Assembly: GCA_001599755.1 (NCBI GenBank)
Contig: BCHX01000004.1
Coordinates: 930,001-994,000 of the forward strand
Length of the DNA: 64,000 nt
Reading direction: 5' to 3'
Source of the DNA: Gliomastix tumulicola
Taxonomy: Eukaryota > Ascomycota > Sordariomycetes > Hypocreales > Bionectriaceae
Shown here: positions 20,352 through 33,013 of the stretch, in pieces
Layout: every line of letters begins with the position of its first letter
Position numbering within the stretch: the stretch's first letter is position 1
The notes under the pieces: model-generated
What the model was told of the DNA's origin: nothing
Database searches by the model: none
The model's input: the letters and a program-made list of their open reading frames with translations, nothing else
Position numbers and translations under genes: made by a program

Positions 20352-22334
20352 ATGAAGTACTCCATGGTCCTCGGCCTTGGTGGCCTTGCGGCCGTCAGCG
20401 CTCACCCCCAGCGCCGTTCTCCCAACGCGGATCCGGCTCTGGGCAAGCGTGGCGTTGACGTGTCCAAGTTCACCATCCCCGGCCTCGGCAGCTACACCAA
20501 GAGCACCGAGGTCGAGGCTGAGGCGTCCTTCTCGATCAGCGGCAGCTCGGACTACATCGAGGCTGCGACGCAGCTGGTCAAGGACTCTGCCCCTGGCGCC
20601 GAGTTCCGCGTTGTCTCGGACCACTACGTCGGTACCAACGGCATTGGTCACGTCAACTTCAAGCAGATCGTCCACGGTCTCGATGTTGACAACGCCGACT
20701 TCAACGTGAACGTACGTCTATTACTCTCTCTCAGAAGACTCGAGTGACTGTGGCTAACAGAGAGACTCCAGGTCCGCAAGGACGGCTCCATCCTGTCTTT
20801 CGGCAACAGCTTCTACGCCGGCAAGATCCCCGAGGAGTCGCCCCTCACCAAGCGCGACTTCGCCGACGCCGTCACTGCCCTGAAGGGCGCCATCGACGCC
20901 CTCTCGCTGCCCATCCAGGCCGGCTCCGAGACGGCGGCCGAGTCCAGCTTCGACGGCGAGGGCTACACGCTCACGGGCACGACGGGCGCGGTCCAGGACC
21001 CCAAGGCGCATCTCGTCTACATGAACGTCGACGGCGCGCTGCAGCTCTCGTGGCGCGTCGAGACGGACGTGGTCGACAACTGGCTGCTGACGTACGTCGA
21101 CGCGTCCAAGACGACCGAGGTGGTCGGCGTCGTCGACTACGTGTCGGACGCGGCCTCGTACGAGGTCTACCCCTGGGGCATCAACGACCCCCAATGGGGC
21201 AGCCGCAAGATCGTCGAGGACCCCTGGCTGCTCGAGGCGTCGCCGTACACGTGGCTGAGCGACGGCACGACCAACCGCACGACGACCTGGGGCAACAACG
21301 GCATGGCCCAGATCAACTCGCAGAACACGCCGACGCTGAACCCGGGCGACTACGTCAACCACTACCGCCCCGTCAGCGCGGACCTGACCTTTGAGTACCC
21401 GTACTCGCTCGACGAGGCCGACCCCAAGGTCTACCAGGACGCGTCGGTGGCGCAGCTCTTCTACGCGGCCAACAAGGTGCACGACCTGCTGTACGTGCTC
21501 GGCTTCGACGAGGCGGCGGGCAACTTCCAGACGGACAACGCGGGCCAGGGCGGCCGCGACAACGACGTCGTCATCCTCAACGCCCAGGACGGCTCCGGGC
21601 TCAACAACGCCAACTTCGCGACGCCCCCCGACGGCCAGGCCGGGCGCATGCGCATGTACCTCTGGACGCGCTCGACGCCCCAGCGGGACTGCTCCTTCGA
21701 CGCCGGCGTCGTGGTCCACGAGTACCTCCACGGCCTGTCCAACCGTCTGACGGGCGGGCCTGCCAACGCCGGTTGCCTGCCCTCCGGTGAGCCCGGCGGC
21801 ATGGGCGAGGGCTGGGGCGACTTCTTCGCGACGACGATCCGCCTCCGTCCCAACGACACCCGCGCGACCGACTATCCCATGGGCGACTGGGTCTCCAACA
21901 ACCCGGCCGGCATCCGCGCCTACCCCTACTCGACCAGCCTGACCACCAACCCGCACACGTACAAGGACCTGTCGGGCCTCAGCGCCGTCCACGCCATCGG
22001 CACCGTCTGGGCCACCATGCTCTACGAGGTCCTCTGGAACCTCATCGACACCCACGGCAAGAACGACGCCGAGTTCCCGGACTTTGACGCCAACGGCGTG
22101 CCCACCGACGGCAAGTTCCTCGCCCTCAAGCTCGTCCAGGACGGCATGGCCCTGCAGCCCTGCCGCCCGGACTTCATCGCCGCGCGTGACGCCATCATCG
22201 ACGCCGATGTGGCCCTCACGGACGGTGCCAACGCGTGCGATCTCTGGACCGCATTCGCCAAGCGTGGTCTCGGTCCCAACGCCCGACAGAGCCCGCGCAC
22301 GGAGGACTTTGAGGCCCCTGCTGAGTGCTCTTAA
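20352..22334 (+). CDS. Fungalysin, extracellular metalloprotease (peptidase family M36)
   Basis: A secreted zinc endopeptidase of the elastinolytic metalloproteinase family. Exons are 20352-20711 and 20772-22334, giving 640 residues, the standard prepro-enzyme length. The start at 20352 gives a clear signal peptide (MKYSMVLGLGGLAAVSA); an in-frame methionine 23 codons upstream would bury it. An FTP-type propeptide follows (VSDHYVGTNGIGHVNFKQ). The catalytic HEYLH motif is at residues 436-440, with the third zinc ligand in GGMGEGWGDFF. The likely maturation site is after the propeptide, near residue 240. Such enzymes degrade host or environmental protein and can cut plant chitinases in some plant pathogens (family knowledge). 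Confidence 0.96.
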
Positions 22335-22523
22335 AGCTATATTATGAAGAGATGATGTATATGTGGTCAGAAAGAGGGGATGGTGATGAAATATAGGGAC
22401 TTGGATATTATTGTATATACAACTTGGGCATTCTATGGAAATATATTCTGTGCATAAAGAACGCTCATGAGCAACAACCAACCAGAGATAGCAGCCCCTC
22501 TTCCTTTGTGATATCGTTCAAGT

Positions 22524-24274
22524 CTATGCCGGCCCCGGCCTGTACCACCGACTGCTGAAGTCGCCGCCGTCGTCAAACCACTCGCCGTCCGTCCACTTCC
22601 CGTCGTCGTCCACCGTCCACCGGCCGTGGATGATGCTCCCCTCGGGCCCGATGCCGAAGACAGACACGGTGTCGTTGGCCGTGAGCCTCGCCGCGGGGGC
22701 CGAGCTGAAGAAGCCGCCCAGGTCCTGCCAGTCGTCCTCGTTGAGCGTCGCCTCCCTGTCAAAGGCCGCTCTCCTCAGCTTCCCGTCCCTGTCCACGGCG
22801 AGGATGTCGACATCTCCCTTGGGATTCCGCACCACGGACGGCACGGACATGAACCGCGGCCCGCCCACCCGCTTCGGACTCCCCTCGTCCAGCCTCGTCG
22901 TCGTCGTCGTGCTGTCATTATTATCCCCCGAGTACGTCCCATGATACAGCTCCGCGTCCCCGCGCCCGAGCCCAAACACGGTAAACCTGTCCTCGTCCTC
23001 ATCACCCTCCACAAACGTCACCGGCTCGGCCTGAAAGTCCCCGCCCATCGTCCGCCAGTAGTCCATGCGCGTGCCGTTGTCCCTCTTCATCATGAGCTCG
23101 TACGGCGCCCCGCGCTCGTCCCCGTACGCGAGCACGTGCGTGTTCCTCCCCGCCGTGCACGCCGTGACCGGGTTCGAGGCCACGTACCCCGTGAGGTGCA
23201 GGTTCCAGTCCGCGGTCCCCGGGCGGTCCCACGTGCCCTCGCTGAACTTCTTGACGGCCATCTCGCGCCGGGACGAGGACGAGACGACGAGGATGGTGCC
23301 GTCGGCGAAGCCGCACAGCGCCGGCGGCGCGTAGCAGTCCCCGCCCAGCGACGTCCACTGCGAGTCCCAGGCGCCCGCGCGGAACGTCTTGTAGTGCATG
23401 ACCAGGTCCGAGCGCGACACGCCGAAGACGTCGAGGCGGCCGCTGGACGAGGCGACGACCGACGGCGGGCTCTCGAAGTCGCCGCCGAGGGGGGACCAGT
23501 TGCCCTTCCACCCGCCAGCGTCGGCCTCGCGGTAGAGGAAGGACCCGTCTGACCCCAGGGCGAAGAGGAGGAGGTTGTCGGAGGACGACGACGACGAGCC
23601 GACGGGGGAGGCCAGGGCGAGCGTCGCGCCGCAGATGGTGTCTGTGCAGGCCGAGTCGGAGCCTCTCAGGGAGGAGGGGAAGGATGTCGGGGTGCCGAAG
23701 GCAGTGTTGGCGGTGCTTGTTGGCGAGTTGCCGTCGCTTGTGGAGGTTGGCGAGCTGTTCTGGTCGTCTGAGGAGCTGTTTGTTACGCGTGTGTGTCAGT
23801 CGGCTGTGTCTCTGGATCGATATATATATATATATATAATGTAGACAGGACTTACTCCTTGCCCCCGACCTGTGTCCCTACGACCGCGCCGACCACAACA
23901 GCAATAACGATCACGACGCCCACCACCACCGCAATCCATATCTTCCTCCTCGTCCAGAACCGCGTCCGCCCACCCTCCGACGGCACCCCGACCGTCTGCC
24001 CCTCGGCCGTGTACTTGCTCGCCTGCATGTCGCTCAGCGGCGGACTCCCCGTGTACACCTCCTTCCCCGTCGTCCCCGTCGCCGTCGTCGCCGCGGTCCC
24101 GTGCGGGCTCGGCGCCAGCCCCTTCTGCTGCTGCCCTAATTCATCCCCCGGCGCGTAGTACGACTCGAGCCCGGCCTCGGGCGCGGGTATCGGCGCGGTC
24201 CTGGGGTCCTGGGAGGAGGGCACGACCTCGGGGAGGTCCCAGCCGTCCCCGTGAGGCGGTGGGTTGTGAGACAT
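22524..24274 (-). CDS. Fucose-specific-lectin-like protein, type II membrane
   Basis: Exons are 24274-23856 and 23775-22524, giving 556 residues. The N-terminal about 115 residues are polar and cytosolic-looking (start MSHNPPPHGDGWDLPEVV). One strong membrane segment follows at about 122-144 (IWIAVVVGVVIVIAVVVGAV). A Ser/Thr-rich linker leads into a C-terminal region of about 350 residues with repeated Trp/Gly/Asp-rich blades. Examples are WSPLGGDFESPPSVVASSSG, WTSLGGDCYAPPALCGFADG, YWRTMGGDFQAEPV and WQDLGGFFSSAPAA, the blade pattern of AAL-type fucose lectins and related beta-propellers. Sugar binding is inferred from the blades; individual ligand residues were not verified. The intron contains a TA microsatellite. 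Confidence 0.85.
23820..23840. repeat. TA microsatellite inside intron
   Basis: About ten TA units lie within the 79-base intron (23776-23855) of the lectin-like gene, so its length may vary without affecting the coding sequence. Confidence 0.85.
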
Positions 24275-25198
24275 CTCGATGTGAACCTTTTTGCCAACTC
24301 TAAAAAGCCAGCGAGGGAGGATTGATGTCACGAAGGACCAGGAGGAGGAGGAGAGGATGGAGGAACAGCAGGGACGAGGGCTATTAGTCGAACGCTTTTC
24401 CCGTTGATAATATGGAGATTACGCCCAGCCCTGGGAGTGGATAGTGATAGGGTTGATTTAGAGCGCGAGCCAAGATGTCGTCAGGGGTTCCTTGACCAGG
24501 GGTGTTGAGGGTGAGGAGGTGTCAAGGCCGTTCACGAGAGGGAGGCATCTCTGTCGAGACCGCGGCGTAGGGACAACGCCCATCTCTGATGAAGTCTGCT
24601 CCCATCTCTGCCACTCTGTGCACATCTCCCACCTCCATTGGTCTCTCTTGAAGCTTGGAGACTCCGCTGAGGCCATCGCGAAACTCGGACCACCGCAAGT
24701 CAGCCTAGGATTCGCGGCACAGCAGACGCCAGGAAGGCCGTGCCGCACCGTTGCAGCTCCACCTGCGGCAGTCTTCCCAACGGCCCCGGCTGTGATTGGC
24801 GAATGCTGGCAGATGCTGGCAACGCTGGCGAATTGCTGCTCTTCTTCAGGAGGTGCCCGCTGAGAAGGTGACGTGGTCGTGGTTATGGCCCCCAAATATT
24901 CCTGTCCTAATATCCTTACCCTAGAGACGGTGTCACGTCGCGGAAGTCGAGCCGTAGGGATGAGTCTGAATTGTAAAGCATTTCTTGATTGATGTCACGG
25001 AGCTGTGAGGAAGAGTGGAGGTTGCAATAGAGTTGGTAACACAATTGCTGGTCTTATTTATTATTGTCTTAGTATGCTGACTGCATTGCTGGTTTGAGGT
25101 TGAGCGACTGATGGATGTCTATATCCAGATTACTGATCCATTTTAGACTCTCACACAGCAATCATTCTCGATGCTAAGCGCGAGCCCCCGAAATCCTT

Positions 25199-25480
25199 CT
25201 ACACACAGCTCTCAATAGAACAGACCCGTCTCCAGTGTCCAGTGCCCAGCGGCACAATTCCAAATGTAATAAAGGAGTCCGTACGCTCAGGCTCCAGCGT
25301 GGTCAACGCCAACGCCGCATTCTTCTGCAACGCGCGGATCTGGGCCGCTCCCAGCGGGCAGTCGGATAATTCTCGTCGCCGACTCGGTTTCGTCGGCGAC
25401 GAAGCTCTGCACAACCCCCTCGTAGTTAATGCTCGCTTCCGCCGGTCGCCGCCGCCAACGGCCAGCGTCTCGACTGTGCC
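25199..25480 (-). pseudogene. Possible decayed relic of a peptidase-like gene (M14-like C-terminus)
   Basis: Two adjacent minus-strand frames carry protein-like segments that read on from one another if a frame change near 25330-25350 is assumed. The first is NYEGVVQSF ... RIIRLPAGS in one frame (about 25350-25429). The second is QKNAALALTTLEPER followed by TDSFITFGIVPLG in the other (about 25245-25330). The LEPE-x-x-DSF pattern recalls the C-terminal extension of some M14-type zinc carboxypeptidase-like proteins. That match is from memory and weak. No start, catalytic region or intact frame is present. It may equally be chance. Confidence 0.25.
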
Positions 25481-26322
25481 CTCGAACGACTTACTTGGCA
25501 CCTCAATCTAGATCCCGAGGACGCGCAACCAGGGCGATGGAAGCCTCGGGGCGGGCGTGTAAGATTAAGGGCGAGGTGTTGAAGCGAACGTAGACGAGGG
25601 CTTGGACTTAGGTCTCGATACTAATGAACTGAGTGCGCTTGTTACGGGACCGGTCTCGCATCTTCGTAACCAGGGTCGACGAGGGCTTCTTCCTGTCGAC
25701 AAACTCCTTGCTACCCTGGGATCTTGATGCCCCTGGTTCTGGCGAGAGTCATTCGTGCTACAACCAACTCGTGTCTGTAATGGACTGGGCGAGCATCGTC
25801 TGCTCTGGGAATCATGCCATCCTACTCGTTCCCTCTCTATTCTCCGGCTGAGTGGGATGTTGGATGTAAATTCTTGAATAGAACGAGTAGAAAACCGTTA
25901 TCGCTACTCTGCTGCAACGAATTGAGCTACCAGATCGTAGCCTTAGACACCCGCTGTTGATCCCCCGATACGCCAGGCTACTTGACCAATTATTTCCTCG
26001 TGGGGCTTGAGGCCTCTGAATTCGCAATCCCACCGAACAAATGCAACCGCACGTATCACAGCGTCGATCTGCACCGGGAGAAAAGACGAAGCGGAGGGCG
26101 CCCATTGTGCCGATGCGGGGGAATCACAAGTGCCGAGTTCCTCCACCCCCATCGGACCCGGCAACTGGCCCGAAGTATCTGGGGAAGAAGGGCGAAAAGA
26201 CACTGAAATGCAGCTTAATTCAGGGTGTTAAGGCTTCATAGAGCCGCCGTCCAGGTCGCTTCGGTCCATTTGCATCCGCTCCAGTGGGAGAGTCGCCATC
26301 GTCGCTGGCGGCGAACTGCAAC

Positions 26323-26329
26323 ATATAAG
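26323..26329 (+). promoter_or_regulatory. TATA-like element of the alpha-galactosidase gene
   Basis: ATATAAG lies about 85 bases upstream of the ATG at 26411, a plausible position for a regulated secretory gene. Confidence 0.4.
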
Positions 26330-26410
26330 ACCTGTTGACTCCAGACAACGGCCATCTCTCGCGATGCCGTTATCCATCATATCCCCAAGAGCACTGCTCA
26401 GCCAGCAGCC

Positions 26411-28199
26411 ATGATAACTCTCCTCCTCCTCGCCACAGGCGTCTCAGCCCGCCTCCTCGACACGCCAACCCCGCATATGGGATGGAACTCCTACAACCAC
26501 TACAACTGCTACCCGGACGAGGCCATCATCCTCGAGAACGCCCGCGGCCTCGCTGATACGGGTCTCGCGGACCTGGGCTATGTCTACCTCACCGTGGACT
26601 GCGGTTGGCCTGCGCCCGAGCGCGACGCCGAGGGACGCATGGTCTGGAACCCGGACTTGTTCCCCTCGGGCGTGGGCGTGCTCGCTGATGAGATTCACGG
26701 GCTGGGGCTCAAGTTCGGAGCGTACTCTGGCGGTGGCTATGGGCAGTGCGGGAACGGATCGCTACCGGCGTCGTTGGGTGAGTACACCTTTCCGTGGTGG
26801 AAGAAGAGTTGCTGACCAGGGCCGAAGGATACGAGGCCATCGATGCTGCCTCCTTTGCGGAATGGGGCGCCGACTCGCTCAAGTACGACAACTGCTTTGC
26901 CACGAATAACGTAGACATGGTGCTCTACGACGACCCGGAGTACGCGTCCCCCCGGCGCTTCAACGACATGTCCGCTGAGATCGACGCCGTCGACCGGGAC
27001 ATCATGTACCAGGTCTGCCAGTGGGGATGCGGCACCAACCTGGGCGAGTGGTAAGTCACACCTCCTCGCTCTCCCAGAAGACCACCAGCTGACTCAGTCC
27101 AGGGCACCGCCCATCTCCAACTCCTACCGCATCAGCAACGACATCTACAACAGCTGGCGCAGCATCTGGCGCATCGCGAACCAAGTCGTCCCCTACGCTA
27201 AGCATACCGGCCCAGGCTCCTTCCCGGACATGGACATGCTCGTGTAAGTCACACTCTCTCCCCCTTTCTGTATCTCTTGAACTGACACACACACTCCCCA
27301 GCGTCGGCGTGGCCGGCTTCACCGAGGCAGAAGAGCGCTTCCACTTCTCCCTCTGGTCCATCGCCAAGTCCCCGCTCATCATCGGCTTCCCCCTCTCCTC
27401 TGCGCCGGCGTCCTCGCTCGCCGTCGTCTCCAACGAGGAGGTCATTGCCATTAACCAGGACCCGCTGGCCGCACCCGCAACCCTGCGCAGGCGGTACACC
27501 GAGGAGGAGTGGGATGTCTGGGCAGGGCCGTTGTCCGGTGACAGGCTGGTGCTCGCGCTGGCGAACTGGAAGGGGCAGACGCAGACGGTGAGCGTGGACT
27601 TGGGTGCCGTTCTCGGTATCTCCGAGGCCAAGGCGAGAGACGTCTGGGCGGGCGAGGATGTGGGCGCCGTATCGGGTGTCTATGAGGCTACGCTTGGCGG
27701 CCATGAGCTCCGGCTACTGGTTCTCTCTGATATCGTCCCGTCTGAGGCTGGTGAGCCGGTGTCGACGGGGTACCACGCCGCTCAGGCCGCATCTCTCGCC
27801 AGCCCAGCCTCGCTGTCAGAGTGCTCCGACAGCGAGTGTCTCCCGTCCGGCGCCAAAGTCGGTAATCTGATTGGCAGCGCCAAAGCAACGTTCGCCGGAG
27901 TCGAGGCTTCATCCGCCGGGACGAAGCTCGTGGCTGTCGACTACATCAACTACGACGTTGCGATGGGCTCTGCCTGGGACTGGGGCAGCAACACGAGGAA
28001 CCTCACCGTGGCTGTCAATGGCGGCGATGTCAAACGCTGGGCGCTTCCACTCTCCGGGGGCGATTGGTACGACGCTGGCAGACTGCTCATTGAGGTGCCA
28101 GGCTTCGAGGCAGGCAGTGATAATATCGTTGTCTTCGGAAGCCACCAGAACCAGTACGCACCAGACCTGGTCGGTTTCGAGGTTCTCGAGTTTGCATAA
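26411..28199 (+). CDS. Alpha-galactosidase (GH27), secreted
   Basis: Removes terminal alpha-1,6-galactose from galactomannans and raffinose-type sugars outside the cell. Exons are 26411-26777, 26828-27050, 27103-27243 and 27302-28199, giving 542 residues. A short signal peptide (MITLLLLATGVSA) precedes the mature start RLLDTPTPHMGWNSYNHYNC, the conserved GH27 opening. The catalytic nucleophile is Asp143 in SLKYDNC, and RFNDMSAE lies in the region carrying further barrel residues. The C-terminal about 140 residues after the barrel (from SECSDSECLPSGAKVGN) resemble a CBM35-like carbohydrate-binding module. All three introns are short (50, 52 and 58 bases) with clean frame joins. Neighbours are unrelated housekeeping genes. 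Confidence 0.93.
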
Positions 28200-28442
28200 C
28201 GGAGGAGGACTGGTTGGCACTATGTGTAGTAGGATGCCCGGAGGCAATTGCTTGACTCTATATTCGTCCCTCACACTTTCGTGTCATATATCTAGTCCCA
28301 GACGCGAACACACATCCTCAGATCATTTCCCTGAATTGTGTCCTAGTATAAGCAGTGCCCAAGCGTGTTATGTCGCTTGATCTCATCAATCATATCCTCG
28401 TAGTGCCGTCATCTAACCGACGACTCCTATATTGGTATCCTT

Positions 28443-31400
28443 TTAGCCTCGCAGGCCCTGCAGCATACGCTGCACAATCTCACGCGTCTCAGGCTCCAGC
28501 TGGTCATCGGGTCCTCCAAGCACCTTCTCGAAGATGCCCAGCAGGGACGACGTCAGCTGCTGCACAGTGGGGTTCGATTGCTCGTCTGTGCGTTTCTGTT
28601 AGTGAATGGCCTTGTAGCTTCAATCAAGGATCCAACTTACAGAGCTTGTAGATGTTCTGGTAGACGGGGGAGTTCTCCTCATAGTCCTCCTCCAGCGGCA
28701 GGGCATTGACGATGGCGGGGAGAGCCTCCGAGACGAAGTCAGCATCGGGGTTCCTCAGCATCAGTCGGCTCAGCGCTCCAGCCACATTATCGGTCATGCG
28801 CATCTCCTTGACGGACAGGAGAGGCTGGAGCCTCTCCCAGAGCTTGGGGTACAGAGGGAAGGTCTTGGCCGTGTCCGACGAGTTCAGGACAAGGAGGCCA
28901 ATGGCATAAGCAGCGTTAGACTTGGCCAACGCATCCGGGTCCGAAAGGCGGCGGGCAAGAGCCAAGCCCAGGGACTCAGTGTACGGAGAGATGGCATCGC
29001 CAGTGTACTTGATGATCTCGGCTATGGTGCCAACAGCAGTAGAGCGGTGAAGGTCCTCGGTGGAGCTCGCAAGCTTGAGGACCGGCTTCTCGAAGATCTT
29101 CCAGAGCTCGCTGAAGGCAGGGCCGAGAGCAGCAGCCAGGCCAACAACCACGTCGAGAGCAGTGTCAATCACAAGCCAATCATACTCGGATGAGCCGCCG
29201 TCGACCTCGAGCTCCTCCTCCTCGTCGCCAAGATCCTGCTGGCACGGGTGAGATCGAGTGATGATCAGACCAACAACGGACACAATCTCCTGCAGGGCGC
29301 CATCCTTGGACACGAGGACCGCAGGTCCGCAAGCCTTGAGCGTGGCAGCGACGTTGCGGTTGATGTCAGTAACAACAGCCCTTGGGACGATCAGTTAGCT
29401 TCGCATTCAATCAACGAGTGGCAGATGATAACTGAAGATAGGAAGGACAATAATCAGGAGTAGATGTGACGTTTTCTCAGCAACCGCTTTGCGTCTGAGT
29501 GAGCTGGGTATAACGGATGATGCTCATCATGTGGAGGGTGTCTTGCAACAGTAAACATAAAAGGATGGAGGTACTCACCGCTCACCGTCTTCGGTCCAAA
29601 TGCTCAGAGTAGGCTTAAGCAGGGCCTGGCCGATGGTGCTGATAGATGCAGGAGGGGTGGGCTTGGGGGGCATACCAGCCTCCCACTTGACATTGGCGCC
29701 ATCCTCCCAAACCTGGAACACACGGGCATAGATGCGCCACATGGTAGAGATGGCGGTCCGGCGGCAGCCCTCGTACGTGTGCTCGGCGAAAGGCGCGACC
29801 TTCTCGAGGGTCTGCTCGACGTAGGTCTCAAGATCGGCGCTCCCGCAGGAGTGCGAGATGATGTCGCCGAGAACGTCGAGGGCAATCTCCTGCTCCAGAG
29901 CAACAGCAGTGACGGCACCAAGATCCTCAATGTCATCGAGATCATCCCAATCATCTTCACCGCCGGTGGCGATGGTGGCATCGTCCTCGTTGTCAGGAAC
30001 CTTGACCTTGACGCGCTTGCCGCCAACGACGAGGGAGCCCTCGCCGAGCTGGCTGAGGTCGATCCCAGGAAGATCAATCTCCTCCTCCTCGAGCTCAAGG
30101 GAGGTGTAGAGACCCTTGAAAGCACCCTGAAGGAAGTGGTTGAAGTCCTCCTTGTAGACCTTGGAAAGGTTGGACCATAGGATGAAGCTTGTCTCCTTGA
30201 GGCGAGGGTTATCGAGGCTCAGTGCCTCCTCGCTGGCCTCCATGAGCTTCATCACGTACGGCTGGAAAGTCTGAGGACCGACAGCCAGAGCGATGCGGCC
30301 CATGCTGTCGCACGTCGAGCTTCGCAGCTCCAGAGCCTCCTCGCTGTCCTTGATGACAACGAAGTTGCCGAGGGCCTGCATAACGTCGTTGAAGTACGTC
30401 TCGAAGCCCTTCTCCATCGAAGAAGCAATGGCTCCGATAGCCGAGGCAGCAGAAGACTTGACACCGAAGTCCGGGTGATCGAGAAGCCTGACCATGGGGT
30501 TGATGAGTCCCGGGCCGTACTGCGCCATGATCTTGGTATCGATGCCATCGCCAAAGGTGTCGAGCGCACCGCAGGCGGACCGGATGATGCTGATGTTCTT
30601 CTTGTCCGAGCCGGCCTGGGAAGCAGCCTCGAGGTTCTTGAGGACGGCAGAGATGATGGGCTCGTGGTGCGAGGCCATCTCATCGACCATCTCCTCAGCG
30701 AGATGGATAAGACCAACAAGTGAGGCGTACCTGACTTGGGTGTCAGAGTCGTTAAGAAGGTTGATGATGGTGGGCAGCATAGGCTTCAGCTGGGTCGAGA
30801 TGAAGTCAGGAGCACCCTCAGCCGCGTTACCGAGAGCGAGCATAGCGGCAGTACGGTAGGCAGCCTGGGGGCTGGTGGCAAAGCTGGTGAACTGCTCAAG
30901 CAGAGGAACAACGACCTGGCGGGGAGGAAGCTCGCTGGCTAGGGTGTCGACCAGGCTGATCGCACTGCGGGCGGGCGTAAGCTCCTCGTCATCGTCAGGA
31001 TCGAGCTCGGTGATGATCTGCATGGCCTTGAGCATGATCTGGGCGCCCACATCCTTCATGCCCTGGATCTTCATCCTGCGGTAGCGGACACACTGGATCA
31101 GGAAAGCAAGAGCCTGGTTCCTGGCGTCATCCTCGGCATCGGTGTTGGCAGCGAGGCCGAGCATGAACTCGATGAGGTCCTTGAGGTACTGGCCAAGAAG
31201 AGCGGAGTCGTAGGCAATGAACGACTGGAAGACGTCAAAGACCTCCTTGTAGCTCTCCTCATCCTCAGCCTCGACAGTGGCCTTGAGGATGTTGACCATA
31301 CCAGGCAAGAAGCTCTGGATAGCCTTGACAGCCTCGGGGTCCTCCTCGGGCTCGATGATCATGAGAATGGCACCGATGGCGCGGACAATGTTGATGCGGA

Positions 31401-32003
31401 CCTCCTTGCTCTGGGGGTCCTCAAGCCTGGAGTAGAACAGCTTGAGAAGCTCGTGGGTGTGGTCGCTGAAGTGCGTGGGGTCATCCTCGAGCATGGCATA
31501 CAGAATGTAGGAGCCGACCTCGCGAGCCACGACGTTGTCGCTGTTGTTGAGGGGGAGGAGATCCTTGAGGAACTCGTCGCCGTCGCCCTCCTCCATGTCG
31601 AGGCCGACGACGCCGGCAATCAGACGCGAGAGAGCATGTCGCACGGTGCCAGTGGTCTCCTTGAGAGCACCCTGGAGGAGGTGTGTTCGGGCAAGCTGTC
31701 GCTGGTCCTTGGGAGTCTTCTCCCAGTGCTTGGGGACGAGCCTCAGGGCCTGGACGGCCGCGAGCTGGCGCACGCCTTGTTCGCCATGGGTGAGGGCGAT
31801 CTCGACGAGGAGGAGAAGGGACTCGGGCTTCGAGTAGTAGTTCTTCTGGAGGTCGGCGGTGACGGCCTTGACCTGCTCCGTGTTGGCTGGAAGAGTGCAC
31901 GTCAGCCCAAGCCGCAGCTTATCGGGGAGGGGTAGTCGAGTCTCGGGTGGTACTTACGCACTTGGCTGCCCTGGAGGAGCTGGGCGAGCCTGTCTTTGTC
32001 CAT
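28443..32003 (-). CDS. KAP123: Importin beta-type karyopherin, Kap123/importin-4 family
   Basis: A nuclear import receptor; Kap123 carries ribosomal proteins and histones H3/H4 through the nuclear pore (family knowledge). Exons are 32003-31958, 31886-29579, 29380-28641 and 28585-28443, giving 1078 residues, the expected length for this subfamily. The first exon encodes only 15 residues (MDKDRLAQLLQGSQV), and the junction gives VPNTEQVKAVTADLQKNYYS. HEAT-repeat-like helical pairs run through the whole protein. Near residues 620-680 lies an acidic insert (NEDDATIATGGEDDWDDLDD), as is usual for importins. The last exon encodes GIFEKVLGGPDDQLEP and ends RMLQGLRG. Assignment to Kap123 rather than Kap121 rests on overall resemblance by eye. 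Confidence 0.93.
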
Positions 32004-33013
32004 CTTGTCGTCGTTTCTGATGTCTGGCAACAAATTGAAGAGCAGACAGTAGGTATCGACGGCAGAAAGCGCGGGGTGATGGGGGAGGAGGAAAGAAGAA
32101 AAAAAATCCCACCTCTGCAAGACGCGGTGGGTTGGAAAAAATTTGTGGTTTTGCTCGCAAGTTGCTGTTGAAGTGGGTTGCCCCGCTTCAGTGGTCTTTG
32201 CCCCGCTTCGTGCATTGAGGATTCGCTGGTCCCTGAAATTCAGGTGCCTAAGCTGCAGTTTTTAGGCTGCAGGAGCCGCCACTTGCTTAAAGTTGCAGCG
32301 CCTGGCTGGTGCCCGATGCGCGCTGCACAATGACGATGATTGGCGTAAAAGGAACTGGTCGTCGTCCACAAGCCAGGCCCCAGTCTACATATCGGGCAGA
32401 TGCATCACAAACTGGCACCCGTGAGATGGCCTTGAGGTCGAAGGTGCCCAGCTCTGGTGGGTAACAGTTGGTGATACATCAGCCTAATAGGTGGTGGACT
32501 AGGGCATGGCTTGTGGGCGACGACCAGCTTGATTTGCGCCAATCATGGCTGGCGTCGTCATAGGCATCTCGAGCAAGTCAAGCTGTTCCATTGCGATACA
32601 GTATTGAATGCAAACCAGGCCACATTGTATACTCCATGTCTCAGGATGTAGTACAGTACTGCAAACCGGTCCTAGCCCAACGCCATGGCCCAAACCCCTC
32701 CCAATGGATTACCCTCGGGTATGTAACGCATGGCTACCCCATACAGGACCTCCGTGCTGTCCAGTCCAGCTGGTAAAGTGTGCCTGTGCTAGTTCCATCA
32801 AACGCCTGTGCCGAAGCAACGTTGTTATGGTATCATCGCAAACTTTGTAAAGGACGTGGCTGCCAGAAGGCAGGGCCGAATCAATGGATGTCATATCTTT
32901 AATCGTAAAGAGGATACCAAGTGTATCTTGGGTCTGACTGTTTTTCGAATCGAGGTACGCGCTCTAAGTGGAATCGATCGTGCAATCTGTCGTAGTGGTT
33001 CTCTAGGTCGAAA
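32004..33013. other. 1 kb intergenic region
   Basis: No gene is seen. The part next to 32003 is the karyopherin promoter (minus strand) and the part next to 33013 is the 3' flank of the LysM gene. Confidence 0.5.

Larger units (their letters stand above)
24275..26410. other. 2.1 kb intergenic region with possible gene relic
   Basis: No intact gene is seen. The part at 25199-25480 is annotated separately as a possible relic. An ATATAAG sequence near 26323-26329, about 85 bases before the alpha-galactosidase ATG, is a likely TATA element. Confidence 0.5.

Noticed and set aside
20754..22481. Minus-strand open frame of 575 codons
   Set aside because: Antisense to fungalysin exon 2, which has a full family signature; the antisense product is Arg/Val/Gly-rich without motifs.
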